Source: Bacteroidota bacterium (GTDB lineage: Bacteria > Bacteroidota > Bacteroidia > Chitinophagales > Chitinophagaceae). Taken from it: DNA of 64,000 bases. The stretch covers positions 124,001 to 188,000 of the forward strand of contig VGFP01000002.1 of assembly GCA_016868855.1 (NCBI GenBank), written 5' to 3'. This document shows, piece by piece, positions 45,921-55,723 of the stretch; the first letter of the stretch is position 1; every line of letters starts with the position of its first letter. The position numbers were made by a program, and so were the translations under genes. The notes under the pieces are model-generated. The model saw only the letters and a list, made by a program, of their open reading frames with translations, was not told the DNA's origin and did not search any database.

Positions 45921-47480
45921 ATGGATTCTACAAATTTGAACAGAGACAGGAGGAACAGAAGAAAAACCACAGGTGATTTCAACGGGTTGGCATACGGGAA
46001 AGTGCCTCCACAGTCAAGAGAGCTCGAAGAAGCAGTTTTGGGAGCCATCATGCTTGAAAGAGCAGCATTTGACATCGTCATCAATATTCTCAAGCCGGAA
46101 TGTTTTTATGTCGAAGCTCATCAAACCATCTTCAGGGCCATTGTTCGATTGAACGGAGAAAGCAAGCCCATTGATTTGCTTACCGTGGTCGAAGAATTGA
46201 AAGCCATGGAGGCATTGGAGCAGGTAGGCGGACCCTATTATATATCCAAGCTCACCAATTCGGTAGTGTCTGCTGCCAACATTGAAGCACACGCGAGAAT
46301 TGTTCAGGAAAAATTCATTCAACGTGAACTCATCAGAATCAGCAGTGAAATCATCACAGATGCATACGATGATGCGACAGATGTATTTGATCTGTTGGAC
46401 AGTGCTGAACAAAAACTATTTGAAATTGCAAACGATCAGCTGAAAAAAGAATTTGATACACTGGGGCGCAGTGTGATGGATACATTGAACCGCATCGATG
46501 AAATGCGTGCACGCAATGAAGACATCACAGGTGTTCCATCCGGATTCCCAGCGCTCGACAAGACAACCTACGGCTGGCAGAAATCTGACCTGATCATACT
46601 TGCGGCAAGGCCATCCGTTGGTAAAACTGCTTTCGCATTGAATCTGGCCCGCAATGCTGCCATGCATCCGACCAAACCGACACCTGTTGCTGTGTTCAGC
46701 TTGGAAATGAGTACAAGTCAATTGGTACAGAGAATCCTTTCTGCAGAAAGTGAAATATGGTTGGAGAAAATATCTCGTGGAAGAATGGAAGATCACGAAA
46801 TGCAACAGCTTTATAAAAAAGGAATTGAGCCGCTGACCAATTCAAAAGTTTTCATCGATGACTCCGCTGCATTGAACATCTTTGAACTGCGTGCAAAATG
46901 CCGCAGATTGAAAAGTTTGCATGATGTGGGATTGATCATCATCGACTATCTGCAGCTGATGAGTGGTTCCAGTGAGAACAGAAATTCCAACAGGGAACAG
47001 GAAATCAGCACGATTTCAAGAAACCTGAAACAATTGGCAAAAGAACTGCAAGTACCCATCATTGCACTCAGTCAGTTGAGCAGGGAAGTGGAAAAAAGAA
47101 AAGAAAACAATAAAATTCCGCAGCTTTCTGATTTACGTGAATCGGGTGCAATCGAACAAGATGCTGATATGGTAATGTTCCTCTATCGTCCGGATTATTA
47201 CGACATCACCACCAACGACATGGGCGAGGATACCAAAGGAGATGTTTATGTAAAAATTGCCAAGCACAGAAATGGCTCTCTTGAAACAATAAAACTCAAA
47301 GCAAAACTCTATATCCAAAAATTTGAAGAGCAGGAAAGCATAGCACCTTTTGGAAAAGGATTTCCACAAGGAGGCAGCTGGCGTCCCGTATCAGATGATG
47401 AGGGAGCTAAACTCTTTATTCAAAAAGGAAGCAGAATGAATGGAGATGCTGATGTAGATCCAAAGGATACGCCGTTCTAA
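45921..47480 (+). CDS. dnaB: replicative DNA helicase
   Basis: A 519-aa hexameric helicase that unwinds DNA at the fork. The N-terminal helical domain (about residues 30-150, PPQSRELEEAVLGAIML) binds primase. The RecA-like C-terminal domain has Walker A ARPSVGKTAFAL (about 230) and Walker B LIIIDYLQLM (about 340), plus LSQLSREVEKR and DLRESGAIEQDAD. No intein is present. The tail ends DPKDTPF, reminiscent of SSB-type acidic tips, though that may be chance. rsmE follows 17 bp later. Confidence 0.95.
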   Translation: MDSTNLNRDRRNRRKTTGDFNGLAYGKVPPQSRELEEAVLGAIMLERAAFDIVINILKPECFYVEAHQTIFRAIVRLNGESKPIDLLTVVEELKAMEALEQVGGPYYISKLTNSVVSAANIEAHARIVQEKFIQRELIRISSEIITDAYDDATDVFDLLDSAEQKLFEIANDQLKKEFDTLGRSVMDTLNRIDEMRARNEDITGVPSGFPALDKTTYGWQKSDLIILAARPSVGKTAFALNLARNAAMHPTKPTPVAVFSLEMSTSQLVQRILSAESEIWLEKISRGRMEDHEMQQLYKKGIEPLTNSKVFIDDSAALNIFELRAKCRRLKSLHDVGLIIIDYLQLMSGSSENRNSNREQEISTISRNLKQLAKELQVPIIALSQLSREVEKRKENNKIPQLSDLRESGAIEQDADMVMFLYRPDYYDITTNDMGEDTKGDVYVKIAKHRNGSLETIKLKAKLYIQKFEEQESIAPFGKGFPQGGSWRPVSDDEGAKLFIQKGSRMNGDADVDPKDTPF

Positions 47481-47497
47481 TTGACTGATTTGATTGC

Positions 47498-48199
47498 ATG
47501 AAAATCGAGTTGCCACTTTTTTACCAGTCCAATCTCTCCGTTGATCTATCTAATCTTTCATTGGAAGAAGATACCCGAAAACATGTCGTAACTGTTTTAA
47601 GGATGAAAGAGGGAGATGAGTTTATGCTGACAAATGGCAATGGACTCTCCGCGCGTGCTACCATTCAGCACATGGATAAAAAACAAGCCCATGTTGCAGT
47701 AGATAGATATCAGGTGCACACTCGAAAAGGATCACCCATTTCTCTTGGTATTTCGCTTTTGAAAAACAATACACGGTTTGAATGGATGCTGGAAAAAGTA
47801 ACCGAGTTAGGTGTTTTTGAAATATTTCCGCTTTTGTTGGATCGAACAGAACGCCAACACTTTCGCAAAGATCGCTTTGAACAAATCATTCGAAGTGCTT
47901 GTTTGCAGTCAGAACAGTTTGTGTTTCCGGCATTGCATGATCCTCTTTCATTGAATCAATTATTCGATCGAATAGATTTGCCTCAAAACCGGTTGATTGC
48001 ACAATGTTATGAGCAAGATAAATCTACTGTATCAAGCATCCATCAGCATACTCTTTTTTTAGTAGGACCCGAAGGTGATTTTACTTCAGATGAATTGCAG
48101 GTTGCCATGTCAAATCACTGCAAACCTGTGAGTCTTGGTGAGACCAGGCTGCGGACAGAAACTGCTGCCGTTGCAGGTGCTGCACTCTTAAGGGGCTAG
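47498..48199 (+). CDS. rsmE: 16S rRNA m3U1498 methyltransferase
   Basis: A 233-aa SPOUT-class methyltransferase. The N-terminal PUA-like part (LSLEEDTRKHVVTVLRMKEGDEF) binds rRNA. The knotted C-terminal domain has LVGPEGDFTSDEL (about residue 188) and the SAM-site LGETRLRTETAAVAGA (about 215). It methylates U1498 near the decoding site. Probably cotranscribed with dnaB. The 3' end overlaps the convergent pyrD by 12 bp. Confidence 0.93.
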   Translation: MKIELPLFYQSNLSVDLSNLSLEEDTRKHVVTVLRMKEGDEFMLTNGNGLSARATIQHMDKKQAHVAVDRYQVHTRKGSPISLGISLLKNNTRFEWMLEKVTELGVFEIFPLLLDRTERQHFRKDRFEQIIRSACLQSEQFVFPALHDPLSLNQLFDRIDLPQNRLIAQCYEQDKSTVSSIHQHTLFLVGPEGDFTSDELQVAMSNHCKPVSLGETRLRTETAAVAGAALLRG

Positions 48200-49237
48200 T
48201 AATTTTTTTACAATTCCTGGACCTTCATAGATGAATCCTGTCCACACCTGTACAAGCGATGCGCCGGCATTCATTTTATCTTGATAATCCTTTTTTGAAA
48301 AAACGCCTCCGCTTGCAATGATGGGGACCTCCCCCTTTGTAAGATGTATCATTTCGATGAGAACTTCATCTGATCTTTTTTTCAATGGTACTCCACTGAG
48401 TCCACCAGCTCCAATCAGGTTTGATTCCTTTTTGCTTATTTCGCTCAATGCCGATCTGTCAATCGTGGTATTGCTTGAAACCAATCCATCGAGTTTGACT
48501 TCTCTGCAAATATCTGCAATGTCTTTCAATTGTTCTTTGGTTAGATCTGGTGCAATTTTGAGCAAAAGTGGTTTTGGATTTTTTCTTGACTGGTTGTTAT
48601 CTTGGAGTTTTTGTAAAATTTCCAACAAAGCATCTTTCTCCTGTAAGGCCCGGAGTCCGGGTGTATTGGGGGAACTCACATTTACAACAAAATAATCAAC
48701 TACGTCAAATAGTCCATCAAAGCAGATCAAATAATCTTTCCAGGCTTCTTCATTGGGAGTGGATTTATTTTTACCAATATTTCCTCCTATGATCATGCTT
48801 CCTCCTTTCTTATTTCTTCTCTCCCGTCTCTTGTAGTATGATATCAATTTTTTTTTGATTGCTTCCACTCCATCATTATTGAATCCCATGCAGTTGATCA
48901 GTGCCTTGTCATGTGGAAGTCTCAGGAGCCTTGGTTTATCATTTCCTGCCTGGGGTTTTGGCGTAACGGTCCCGATCTCTACAAATCCGAATCCCAGTGC
49001 CTCCAATTCATTGAGGTATACAGCGTTCTTATCGAAACCCGCTCCGAGTCCCACACTGTTTCTAAAAGTAAGTCCGAACAGCGTTTTAGATAAATGTTTG
49101 CCGGTGGGACTGAACCATTTGCGCAGAAAATAGCCTGGTATTGGAAGTCGACAGCAGATCTTCAACAGGTTCATGGAAAAGTAATGTGCTCTTTCCGCAT
49201 CGAGTAAAAAAAGCAGATTTCTGATCACTTGATACAT
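48188..49237 (-). CDS. pyrD: dihydroorotate dehydrogenase, quinone-dependent (class 2)
   Basis: A 349-aa flavoprotein that oxidises dihydroorotate to orotate in pyrimidine synthesis and passes electrons to membrane quinone. The N-terminal amphipathic extension (MYQVIRNLLFLLDAERAHYFSMN...) marks class 2. FMN-site parts include VGLGAGFDKNA, INCMGFNNDG and ASGGVFS. The catalytic base is Ser in NVSSPNTPGLR. ATG 49237 is preferred over the much longer frame, which overlaps the divergent thiolase gene. A TAAATTTG element ends 5 bp before the ATG. Confidence 0.94.
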   Translation of the reverse strand: MYQVIRNLLFLLDAERAHYFSMNLLKICCRLPIPGYFLRKWFSPTGKHLSKTLFGLTFRNSVGLGAGFDKNAVYLNELEALGFGFVEIGTVTPKPQAGNDKPRLLRLPHDKALINCMGFNNDGVEAIKKKLISYYKRRERRNKKGGSMIIGGNIGKNKSTPNEEAWKDYLICFDGLFDVVDYFVVNVSSPNTPGLRALQEKDALLEILQKLQDNNQSRKNPKPLLLKIAPDLTKEQLKDIADICREVKLDGLVSSNTTIDRSALSEISKKESNLIGAGGLSGVPLKKRSDEVLIEMIHLTKGEVPIIASGGVFSKKDYQDKMNAGASLVQVWTGFIYEGPGIVKKLLAP

Positions 49238-49242
49238 GTTGG

Positions 49243-49250
49243 CAAATTTA
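49243..49250 (-). promoter_or_regulatory. putative pyrD promoter placed for a leaderless mRNA, TAAATTTG
   Basis: On the minus strand TAAATTTG ends five bases before the pyrD ATG. It implies a 5' leader of about 1-2 nt. It also supports the short pyrD start. Confidence 0.45.
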
Positions 49251-49295
49251 ATCTTTGTATTTCGTAAATTCGGGATAATCCCAAAATCAACCAAC

Positions 49296-50471
49296 ATGCA
49301 AGAAGCATATATCGTTGCAGGATTTCGTACTGCTGTAGCAAAATCAAAAAGAGGTGGATTCAGATTTATGCGTCCGGATGATCTCGCCATCGAAGTGATC
49401 AAGGGACTCATGCAGTCTGTCCCACAAGTGGAAGCATCATTGATCGATGATGTAATTGTTGGAAACGCTGTACCTGAAGCAGAGCAAGGGTTACAGGTCG
49501 GAAGAATTATCGCTGCAAGAGCACTCGGACATCATGCACCGGGAATTACCATCAACAGATATTGTGCATCTGGACTAGAGAGCATTGCCATGGCCACTGC
49601 AAAAATCAGATCAGGCATGGCGGATTGCATCATTGCCGGTGGAGTGGAGAGCATGAGTTTTGTGCCAGCATCCGGATGGAAAACAGTGCCATCATATGAC
49701 ATAGTTTCACACGAACCTGATTTTTATTTGAATATGGGATTGACAGCTGAAGCTGTTGCAAAGGAATACCAGGTTTCAAGAGAAGAGCAAGATGCATTTG
49801 CACTTTCCTCTCATCAAAAAGCCTTACAGGCCATTCAACAGGGACACTTTAAGTCAGGAATTCTTCCCATCAACGTGGAAGAAGTTTATTTAGATGAGAA
49901 AGGGAAAAAACAAAAAAGAAGTTTTGTGGTGGATACCGATGAAGGCGTGCGTGCAGATACCAGTTTAGACGGACTCGCCAAACTTAAACCTGCTTTTGCA
50001 GTCAACGGAACTGTAACCGCAGGAAATGCCTCTCAAACCAGCGATGGGGCAGCTTTTGTATTGGTAGTCAGCGAAAAAATGCTCAAGCAATTTGATTTGA
50101 AGCCTATAGGGCGGTTGATACACTGTGATGTAGCCGGTATTCATCCACGCATCATGGGCGTGGGTCCCATTGAAGCCATTCCAAAAGCATTGAAAAGAGC
50201 AAATATGTCAATCGGACAAATAGATCTGATTGAATTGAATGAGGCGTTTGCTTCACAATCGCTTGCGATTATCAAACAATTGGGACTGGATACGTCCACG
50301 GTAAATATCAATGGAGGAGCCATCGCTTTGGGTCATCCGCTAGGTTGCACCGGTGCAAAACTGACCGTGCAATTGTTGGATGATCTGAAAAGAACCAATA
50401 AGAAATACGGCATGGTTTCAGCCTGTGTCGGAGGGGGTCAGGGCATAGCAGGTATTTATGAGCGCCTTTAA
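49296..50471 (+). CDS. acetyl-CoA C-acyltransferase (thiolase)
   Basis: A 391-aa thiolase of the degradative FadA type. The acyl-accepting Cys is in NRYCASGLES (about residue 88). The catalytic His is in ALGHPLGCTGA (about 347), and the second Cys is in SACVGGGQG (about 377). It cleaves 3-ketoacyl-CoA in beta-oxidation, or joins acetyl-CoA units. Partner genes (fadB-like) are absent here. The start is ATG 49296; the upstream codons lie in the pyrD promoter region. A near-match AATCTTTG at 49250 may be its promoter. Confidence 0.92.
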   Translation: MQEAYIVAGFRTAVAKSKRGGFRFMRPDDLAIEVIKGLMQSVPQVEASLIDDVIVGNAVPEAEQGLQVGRIIAARALGHHAPGITINRYCASGLESIAMATAKIRSGMADCIIAGGVESMSFVPASGWKTVPSYDIVSHEPDFYLNMGLTAEAVAKEYQVSREEQDAFALSSHQKALQAIQQGHFKSGILPINVEEVYLDEKGKKQKRSFVVDTDEGVRADTSLDGLAKLKPAFAVNGTVTAGNASQTSDGAAFVLVVSEKMLKQFDLKPIGRLIHCDVAGIHPRIMGVGPIEAIPKALKRANMSIGQIDLIELNEAFASQSLAIIKQLGLDTSTVNINGGAIALGHPLGCTGAKLTVQLLDDLKRTNKKYGMVSACVGGGQGIAGIYERL

Positions 50472-50484
50472 TTTTGCAATACTG

Positions 50485-50517
50485 TTGCAAATTTTGCATT
50501 TTTCTTCCTTAGCTTTG
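50485..50517 (+). promoter_or_regulatory. putative promoter of the TonB receptor gene
   Basis: TAGCTTTG (50510-50517) is a full TAnnTTTG match, with TTG 22 bp upstream (50485-50487). Predicted start near 50521, which favours the ATG at 50533 over earlier in-frame codons. Confidence 0.45.
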
Positions 50518-50532
50518 TTTCCACCTAGAGCA

Positions 50533-52905
50533 ATGAGATTCTCTTTCATTTTTTTGATTGTTCTTTTTCAGCAATGGCAATCGCATGCACAATGCACCTA
50601 CTCCATCAGTGGAGTTATCAGGGATGAGGACCAGCAAATTCTGCTTGAGAAAGCAACTGTAAGCATTGTCGAATTGAATAAATCAGTCATGACCAATGCA
50701 TCAGGCAAGTACCTTTTCAACGGTCTCTGTCAGGGTGATTATACCATCAAAATTACTCATGCCGACTGCCAGAACATTAAAATGCATATTCATTTGAAAG
50801 ATGATTTGCAACAGGACTTTGTTCTTTCACATACTGAAAATCGTTTGAAGGAAGTGGTAGTGGTTGGGACTTCCGTTGTGCGTCCGGAGGGAATGACGGG
50901 AGAATTGAAAGGACGACAATTGCTTGCTACCAGAGGAATGAGTTTGGGAGAATCTCTCCAAAAAATTGCAGGTGTAACAGTTCTTCAAACAGGCAACAAC
51001 ATTTATAAACCCGTCATACAAGGATTGCACAGCAGCAGGGTATTGATCTTGAACAATGGCATTAGACAAGAGGGACAACAATGGGGGAGTGAACACGCTC
51101 CTGAGATCGATCCTTATGTAGCCAATCGATTGACTGTTATCAAAGGTGCCGCTTCTGTTCGCTACGGTGGAGATGCCATTGGTGGCGTGGTATTGGTTGA
51201 GCCCAGATTGCTGCAATTCAAAAGGCAGATGAGTGGTGAGGTTAATCTCGCTGTTTTCTCCAACAATAGACAAGGTGTGATCAGTACCATGATTGAAAGT
51301 TCATTCGATAAGAAGGAAAAAACTTCCTGGCGTTTGCAGGCTACATTCAAGCGTGGTGGAAATGCAAGAACACCTGACTATTGGTTGAAGAATGCTGGAT
51401 TGGAAGAAGCAAACATGTCAGCATCCTTTGGTTGGAGAGATAAAAACAAGGGACTGGAAACTTTTTACAGCTTATTCAATACACGCATCGGCATCTTTAG
51501 TGGTTCGCATATTGGAAATCTGACCGATCTCCAAAATGTGATTGCATTAAATGAGCCACCCGCATTCATCAAGAATGCTGATTTTTCTTACGTCATTGAT
51601 CGTCCGTATCAATCTGTTCAGCACCAGCTAATGAAAATCAAGGCATACAGCGAATACAACGATGCTAACCGAATCAATCTTGTTCTCTCCTCCCAATACA
51701 ACCAGCGAAGAGAATATGACATTATTCGTTCTGAATCAACTTTGCCTCAGTTGGAATTGAGTTTGCTCACCAACATGGCAGACATTGTTTGGGAACATTT
51801 CAAGAATCCACGCATGAAAGGTTCAATGGGTGTAAATATCATGCACCAGTTGAATTCAATTAACTACCGGTATTTTGTACCTAATTATCAGTCACTTGAT
51901 ATAGGCATCTGGGCAGCTGAGAAGTACCAGATAAACAAATGGCAGCTTGAAGCCGGTCTGCGCTACGATTTCAGAAATAGGTTTGATATTTCCGACAACG
52001 ACAAGGAGCCATTTGATGTCCTAACGGGAAATGCTTTGCTGCCAGGTGCTCCATATGGAACTACCTTGTTTCAGGGAATCTCCGGTACGGGACTGGTGGC
52101 ATACAAATTAGATGAGGCAGTCAGGGTTTCATTGACACTCTCATCCGCCTGGAGAGCTCCGCAAATCAATGAATTGTTCAGCAATGGATTGCATCATGGT
52201 GCTGCAAGAATTGAAAAGGGGCTCATGGGACTGAATGCGGAGCGAGCATACAGTGCCATGGGTTCGCTGATTGTGAAAAAAGAAAAATGGAAAATTGATT
52301 GGGGGATATACAACAAGTGGATCAATGACTTCATTTATCTCAAACCTGGTTTTCCACCATTGCTGACCATTCGTGGTGCATTTCCTGTATTTGACTTCAC
52401 ACAAACCAATGCAAACCTCTCTGGAACTGATTTTAATTTGAACTACAAAATCAACAATCATTTGACCGCAGGAGCAAAAGCTTCGTTGCTCAGGGCCTTT
52501 GATCTAAATGCCAACACATGGTTGATTCAAATGCCTGCTGATCGCTATGAGTCAGAGCTTGAATACAGTTTTGCTGATGGTAAAAAAACCAGGCAATCTT
52601 ATATTAAAATGATTTTTCAACATGTAACAAGACAACAACGTGTGCCGCCAACAGGAAACATTGAGGTCAAAGATGCAAGAGGTAATATTTCCATGAAGTC
52701 AGACTACATTGATCCTCCCGCTGCTTATAGTTTGGTGAATCTGGAGGCAGGAACCGGACTTGACATCAAAGCACGCAAAGTTGATTTGGTGTTCAATGTA
52801 TACAATGCTTTCAATGCATCTTACCGAGATTATATGAATGCCTTCAGGTATTTCAGCTTGGACAGAGGAAGAAACATTTCAATCAATATTAAATATTTTT
52901 TATAA
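50533..52905 (+). CDS. TonB-dependent outer-membrane receptor
   Basis: A 790-aa outer-membrane transporter. After a signal peptide ending SHAQ come a carboxypeptidase-like beta domain (about residues 22-105, YSISGVIRDEDQQ), a TonB-box region, a plug (about 120-230, with IQGLHSSRVLILNNGIR and VIKGAASVRYGGDAIGG) and a 22-strand barrel ending in Phe-Leu. Energised by TonB, it imports a large or scarce ligand. HAPEID in the plug and the downstream lipoprotein suggest a conserved pair; the substrate is unknown and a metal is only a guess. The lipoprotein gene follows after 16 bp. Confidence 0.92.
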   Translation: MRFSFIFLIVLFQQWQSHAQCTYSISGVIRDEDQQILLEKATVSIVELNKSVMTNASGKYLFNGLCQGDYTIKITHADCQNIKMHIHLKDDLQQDFVLSHTENRLKEVVVVGTSVVRPEGMTGELKGRQLLATRGMSLGESLQKIAGVTVLQTGNNIYKPVIQGLHSSRVLILNNGIRQEGQQWGSEHAPEIDPYVANRLTVIKGAASVRYGGDAIGGVVLVEPRLLQFKRQMSGEVNLAVFSNNRQGVISTMIESSFDKKEKTSWRLQATFKRGGNARTPDYWLKNAGLEEANMSASFGWRDKNKGLETFYSLFNTRIGIFSGSHIGNLTDLQNVIALNEPPAFIKNADFSYVIDRPYQSVQHQLMKIKAYSEYNDANRINLVLSSQYNQRREYDIIRSESTLPQLELSLLTNMADIVWEHFKNPRMKGSMGVNIMHQLNSINYRYFVPNYQSLDIGIWAAEKYQINKWQLEAGLRYDFRNRFDISDNDKEPFDVLTGNALLPGAPYGTTLFQGISGTGLVAYKLDEAVRVSLTLSSAWRAPQINELFSNGLHHGAARIEKGLMGLNAERAYSAMGSLIVKKEKWKIDWGIYNKWINDFIYLKPGFPPLLTIRGAFPVFDFTQTNANLSGTDFNLNYKINNHLTAGAKASLLRAFDLNANTWLIQMPADRYESELEYSFADGKKTRQSYIKMIFQHVTRQQRVPPTGNIEVKDARGNISMKSDYIDPPAAYSLVNLEAGTGLDIKARKVDLVFNVYNAFNASYRDYMNAFRYFSLDRGRNISINIKYFL

Positions 52906-52921
52906 CTCAAAATCAAAAAAA

Positions 52922-53476
52922 ATGAAAATTAAAATGCTGTGTGCTTTTTTATTGATAGCAGTCTTTGGATTTATAAGTTGCAAAAAAGAAAAAGTAGATC
53001 CAAATGAAGGTGAAGTGATCACTACTGTGAGAGTAAAATTAACGGAGAAAGTTCTTGGCGGTACAGGTGCCTTGACGGTCTTTGAATTCAAAGACCTGGA
53101 TGGAGAAGGCGGTGCCGCACCATCGAAGTTTGATGAGATTACACTACAGAAAGGAAAGATCTATGATTGTGTGTTGGAATTATTGAATGAAAGTGTGAGT
53201 CCGGCAGACAATATCACTGCGGAAATTATTAAGGAGGCAAATGACCATCAGTTTTACTTTTCATCGACCAACGGATTGGTTGTATTCAGCAATCTCAATT
53301 TAGACGGAAAGGGATTTCCCTTGGGAATTTCATCCATATGGACTGCTTCATCCAGTGCTGGAACAGGAACACTGAACATCACACTGAAGCACAAGCCAGG
53401 TGCCAAGACTGCGAATGACAATATCAATGTTGGAGAGACAGATATTTCATTGGATTTCAAAGTGAAGGTTCTTTGA
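52922..53476 (+). CDS. small lipoprotein partner of the TonB receptor
   Basis: A 184-aa lipoprotein: signal peptide with lipobox FISC (acylated Cys about residue 20) followed by CKKEK. The rest is a beta-rich domain with FEFKDLDGEGG and LKHKPGAK. This matches a Bacteroidota family sometimes labelled type 1 periplasmic binding fold, encoded next to TonB receptors. It probably sits on the outer membrane and helps ligand capture, but its function is not established. ATG 52922 is 16 bp after the receptor stop. Confidence 0.8.
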   Translation: MKIKMLCAFLLIAVFGFISCKKEKVDPNEGEVITTVRVKLTEKVLGGTGALTVFEFKDLDGEGGAAPSKFDEITLQKGKIYDCVLELLNESVSPADNITAEIIKEANDHQFYFSSTNGLVVFSNLNLDGKGFPLGISSIWTASSSAGTGTLNITLKHKPGAKTANDNINVGETDISLDFKVKVL

Positions 53477-53487
53477 TCCAGAGCCGG

Positions 53488-53495
53488 TAACTTTG
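53488..53495 (+). promoter_or_regulatory. putative DUF2721 promoter placed for a leaderless mRNA, TAACTTTG
   Basis: TAACTTTG, the same octamer as in the kup and rplS promoters, is separated from the ATG at 53500 by only four bases (GTGC). Confidence 0.45.
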
Positions 53496-53499
53496 GTGC

Positions 53500-53949
53500 A
53501 TGGAACTTTCTATCAACACCCCTGCATTGTTGTTTCCTGCCATCAGCTTATTGTTGTTGGCATACACAAATCGATTTTTAGCGATTGCTAATTTGGTCCG
53601 CAAATTGTTTGACGAATACAACAAGGTAAACGACAAGCAAAACCTTGCTGCACAGATCAAGAGCTTGCGCAATCGCCTGAATTATATTCGCTACATGCAA
53701 GGGTTTGGCGTATTCAGTTTTCTTCTGTGTGTCAGTTCAATGTATTTTGTGTACAACATGTGGCAGTCGATGGCAAAGGCAACTTTCGCTGTCAGTTTGA
53801 TTGCTTTGATGATATCCCTGATATTTTCATTAGTTGAGATACTGCAAAGCACCTCTGCCTTAGAGCTTTTGCTGAGTGAAGTGGAAGGCCTGACGGATCC
53901 ATCACTTCTTGATAAGATGTTGCACCGCAAGGAAGATTCAAAGGATTGA
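53500..53949 (+). CDS. DUF2721 membrane protein
   Basis: A 149-aa protein with an N-terminal hydrophobic helix and two more near residues 70-120. The layout ISTPALLFPAIS-like start, RFLAIANLVRKL and a helical polar loop matches DUF2721. The family function is unknown. Its stop is adjacent to the stop of the convergent ABC exporter gene (53949/53950). Confidence 0.82.
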   Translation: MELSINTPALLFPAISLLLLAYTNRFLAIANLVRKLFDEYNKVNDKQNLAAQIKSLRNRLNYIRYMQGFGVFSFLLCVSSMYFVYNMWQSMAKATFAVSLIALMISLIFSLVEILQSTSALELLLSEVEGLTDPSLLDKMLHRKEDSKD

Positions 53950-55719
53950 TCAGATGCGCTTTCTTTCTCCGATCTGCTGCCTCCACATGGCATAATAGAG
54001 TCCCTTGAGTGCAATCAGTTCATCATGGGATCCTGTTTCCACGATCTCACCTTTTTCCAATACGTAGATCCTGTCTGCATGCATGATCGTTGAGAGGCGG
54101 TGTGCAATCAACAATGTGATCTGCTCTTTTCTTGCTGAAATGGAGCGAATTGTTTCAGTGATTTCTTCTTCTGTGATGGAATCCAGCGCAGAGGTTGCTT
54201 CATCAAACAGCAGGAGTCGGGGATTTCTAAGCAAAGACCTGGCGATGGATATTCTTTGTTTTTCCCCTCCTGATAATTTTAATCCTCCTTCACCAATTAC
54301 ACTGTTGATGCCATTGTCTGCTCTTTGCAACAGAGAGTGACAGGATGCTTTGTCCAATGCCCGTTGAATTTCCTCTTCAGTTGCAGAAGGGTTTACAAAT
54401 AAAAGATTTTCTTTGATGGTGCCTGAAAACAACTGTGTATCCTGCGTAACAAATCCAATTTGTTTTCTCAGATCTTCAAAATTGATTTCATTTTCATCCA
54501 ATCCGTTGTATAAAATTTTTCCTTCTTGAGGACGGTAGAGTCCTACGAGCAATTTCATCAATGTGGTTTTTCCGGAACCTGAGGGGCCAACAAAAGCAAC
54601 GGTTTCACCTCTTTTGACACTGAATGAAATGTTATCAATGGCTTTTTGTTTGGCAGTGATGTGCTGAAAACCAACTTGCTTGAATTGCAGTGATTCAGTG
54701 TCGCCCAGGTGGATTGGGACTTCCGGGACTTTCTCTGGTTCTTTTTCCATCAATTTATGGTAGTTACCGATGGATGCTTCTGCTTCTCTGTAAGACAAAA
54801 TTATATTTCCAATTTCCTGCAGCGGGCCAAAAATAAAGAAGGAAAAAAATTGCATGGTAACCATTTCGTGTGGCTGCATGGAATCTTTGAATATGAGATA
54901 CATCAGCAAAAACAGGATAACCTGTCTGAGTGTATTGACCAAAGTTCCCTGTAAGAAACTGATGCTTCTGATGCGTTTGACTTTTGTCAATTCAAGTCCC
55001 AGTATTTTATAGGTATCCGCGTTCAATCGCTTTACTTCCTGCTGAGTGAGTCCGAGGCTTTTTACCAACTCAATATTTCTTAAACTTTCAGTTGTTGTTC
55101 CCGCCAGGGAAGTGGTGCTGCTGACAATATTTTTCTGTATTTGTTTTACTTTTTTACTCAGCAAATTGGTTCCTACACTTAAAAGTGTAATTCCTGCGAT
55201 GTATGCAATGGGAACGGACCAATGGATGTAGATGGAAGCGTATACAAATACGAAAGTGATGCCTACCAAAATGGCAAACATCGCATTGAGAAAATAGTTG
55301 ATGAATTTTTCAGTATCGGTTCTTACTTTGGTCAGCACGCTCAATGTTTCGCCGCTGCGTTGGTCTTCAAATTCCTGATAAGGAAGTTTCATCGCATGTT
55401 GGAGTCCATCGGTAAAAATCCTCGCACCAAATTTTTGTATGACAACATTGGCAAAATAATCCTGAAAATTTTTAGCAATTCTGCTCACCATGGCAGTCCC
55501 CATTGACATCAGCAGGAGTGTGAGCGTAGTTGAAAAAAACAGATCCCAGGTCATGGGATTTCCATCTTCTTGATGGGTATTGATCTCTTGGGAAAGCTTG
55601 ATGATTCTTCCGAATATAATTGGATCAATCAATGAGAACACAGTGTTGACAGTGGCCAACAACAGGGTAAGTGCAATCAGCCATTTATATGGTTTGAGGT
55701 AGGTTGCAAGTAATTTCAT
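53950..55719 (-). CDS. MsbA-like ABC exporter (fused permease and ATPase)
   Basis: A 589-aa type IV ABC exporter half. The membrane domain spans about residues 1-310 (six helices) and the ATPase domain about 345-585. It has Walker [14 protein letters not shown]-loop FVTQDTQLF, signature LKLSGGEKQR, Walker B LLLFDEATSALD and His switch LIAHRLSTI, all intact. It works as a homo- or heterodimer. Substrates in the family include lipids and drugs; lipid A transport (MsbA) is possible but not shown. A TAGTTTCG element ends 4 bp before the ATG. Confidence 0.9.
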   Translation of the reverse strand: MKLLATYLKPYKWLIALTLLLATVNTVFSLIDPIIFGRIIKLSQEINTHQEDGNPMTWDLFFSTTLTLLLMSMGTAMVSRIAKNFQDYFANVVIQKFGARIFTDGLQHAMKLPYQEFEDQRSGETLSVLTKVRTDTEKFINYFLNAMFAILVGITFVFVYASIYIHWSVPIAYIAGITLLSVGTNLLSKKVKQIQKNIVSSTTSLAGTTTESLRNIELVKSLGLTQQEVKRLNADTYKILGLELTKVKRIRSISFLQGTLVNTLRQVILFLLMYLIFKDSMQPHEMVTMQFFSFFIFGPLQEIGNIILSYREAEASIGNYHKLMEKEPEKVPEVPIHLGDTESLQFKQVGFQHITAKQKAIDNISFSVKRGETVAFVGPSGSGKTTLMKLLVGLYRPQEGKILYNGLDENEINFEDLRKQIGFVTQDTQLFSGTIKENLLFVNPSATEEEIQRALDKASCHSLLQRADNGINSVIGEGGLKLSGGEKQRISIARSLLRNPRLLLFDEATSALDSITEEEITETIRSISARKEQITLLIAHRLSTIMHADRIYVLEKGEIVETGSHDELIALKGLYYAMWRQQIGERKRI

Positions 55720-55723
55720 ACTG

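Noticed and set aside
49238-49411. N-terminal extension of PyrD
   Set aside because: It overlaps the coding start of the divergent thiolase and lies upstream of the likely promoter.
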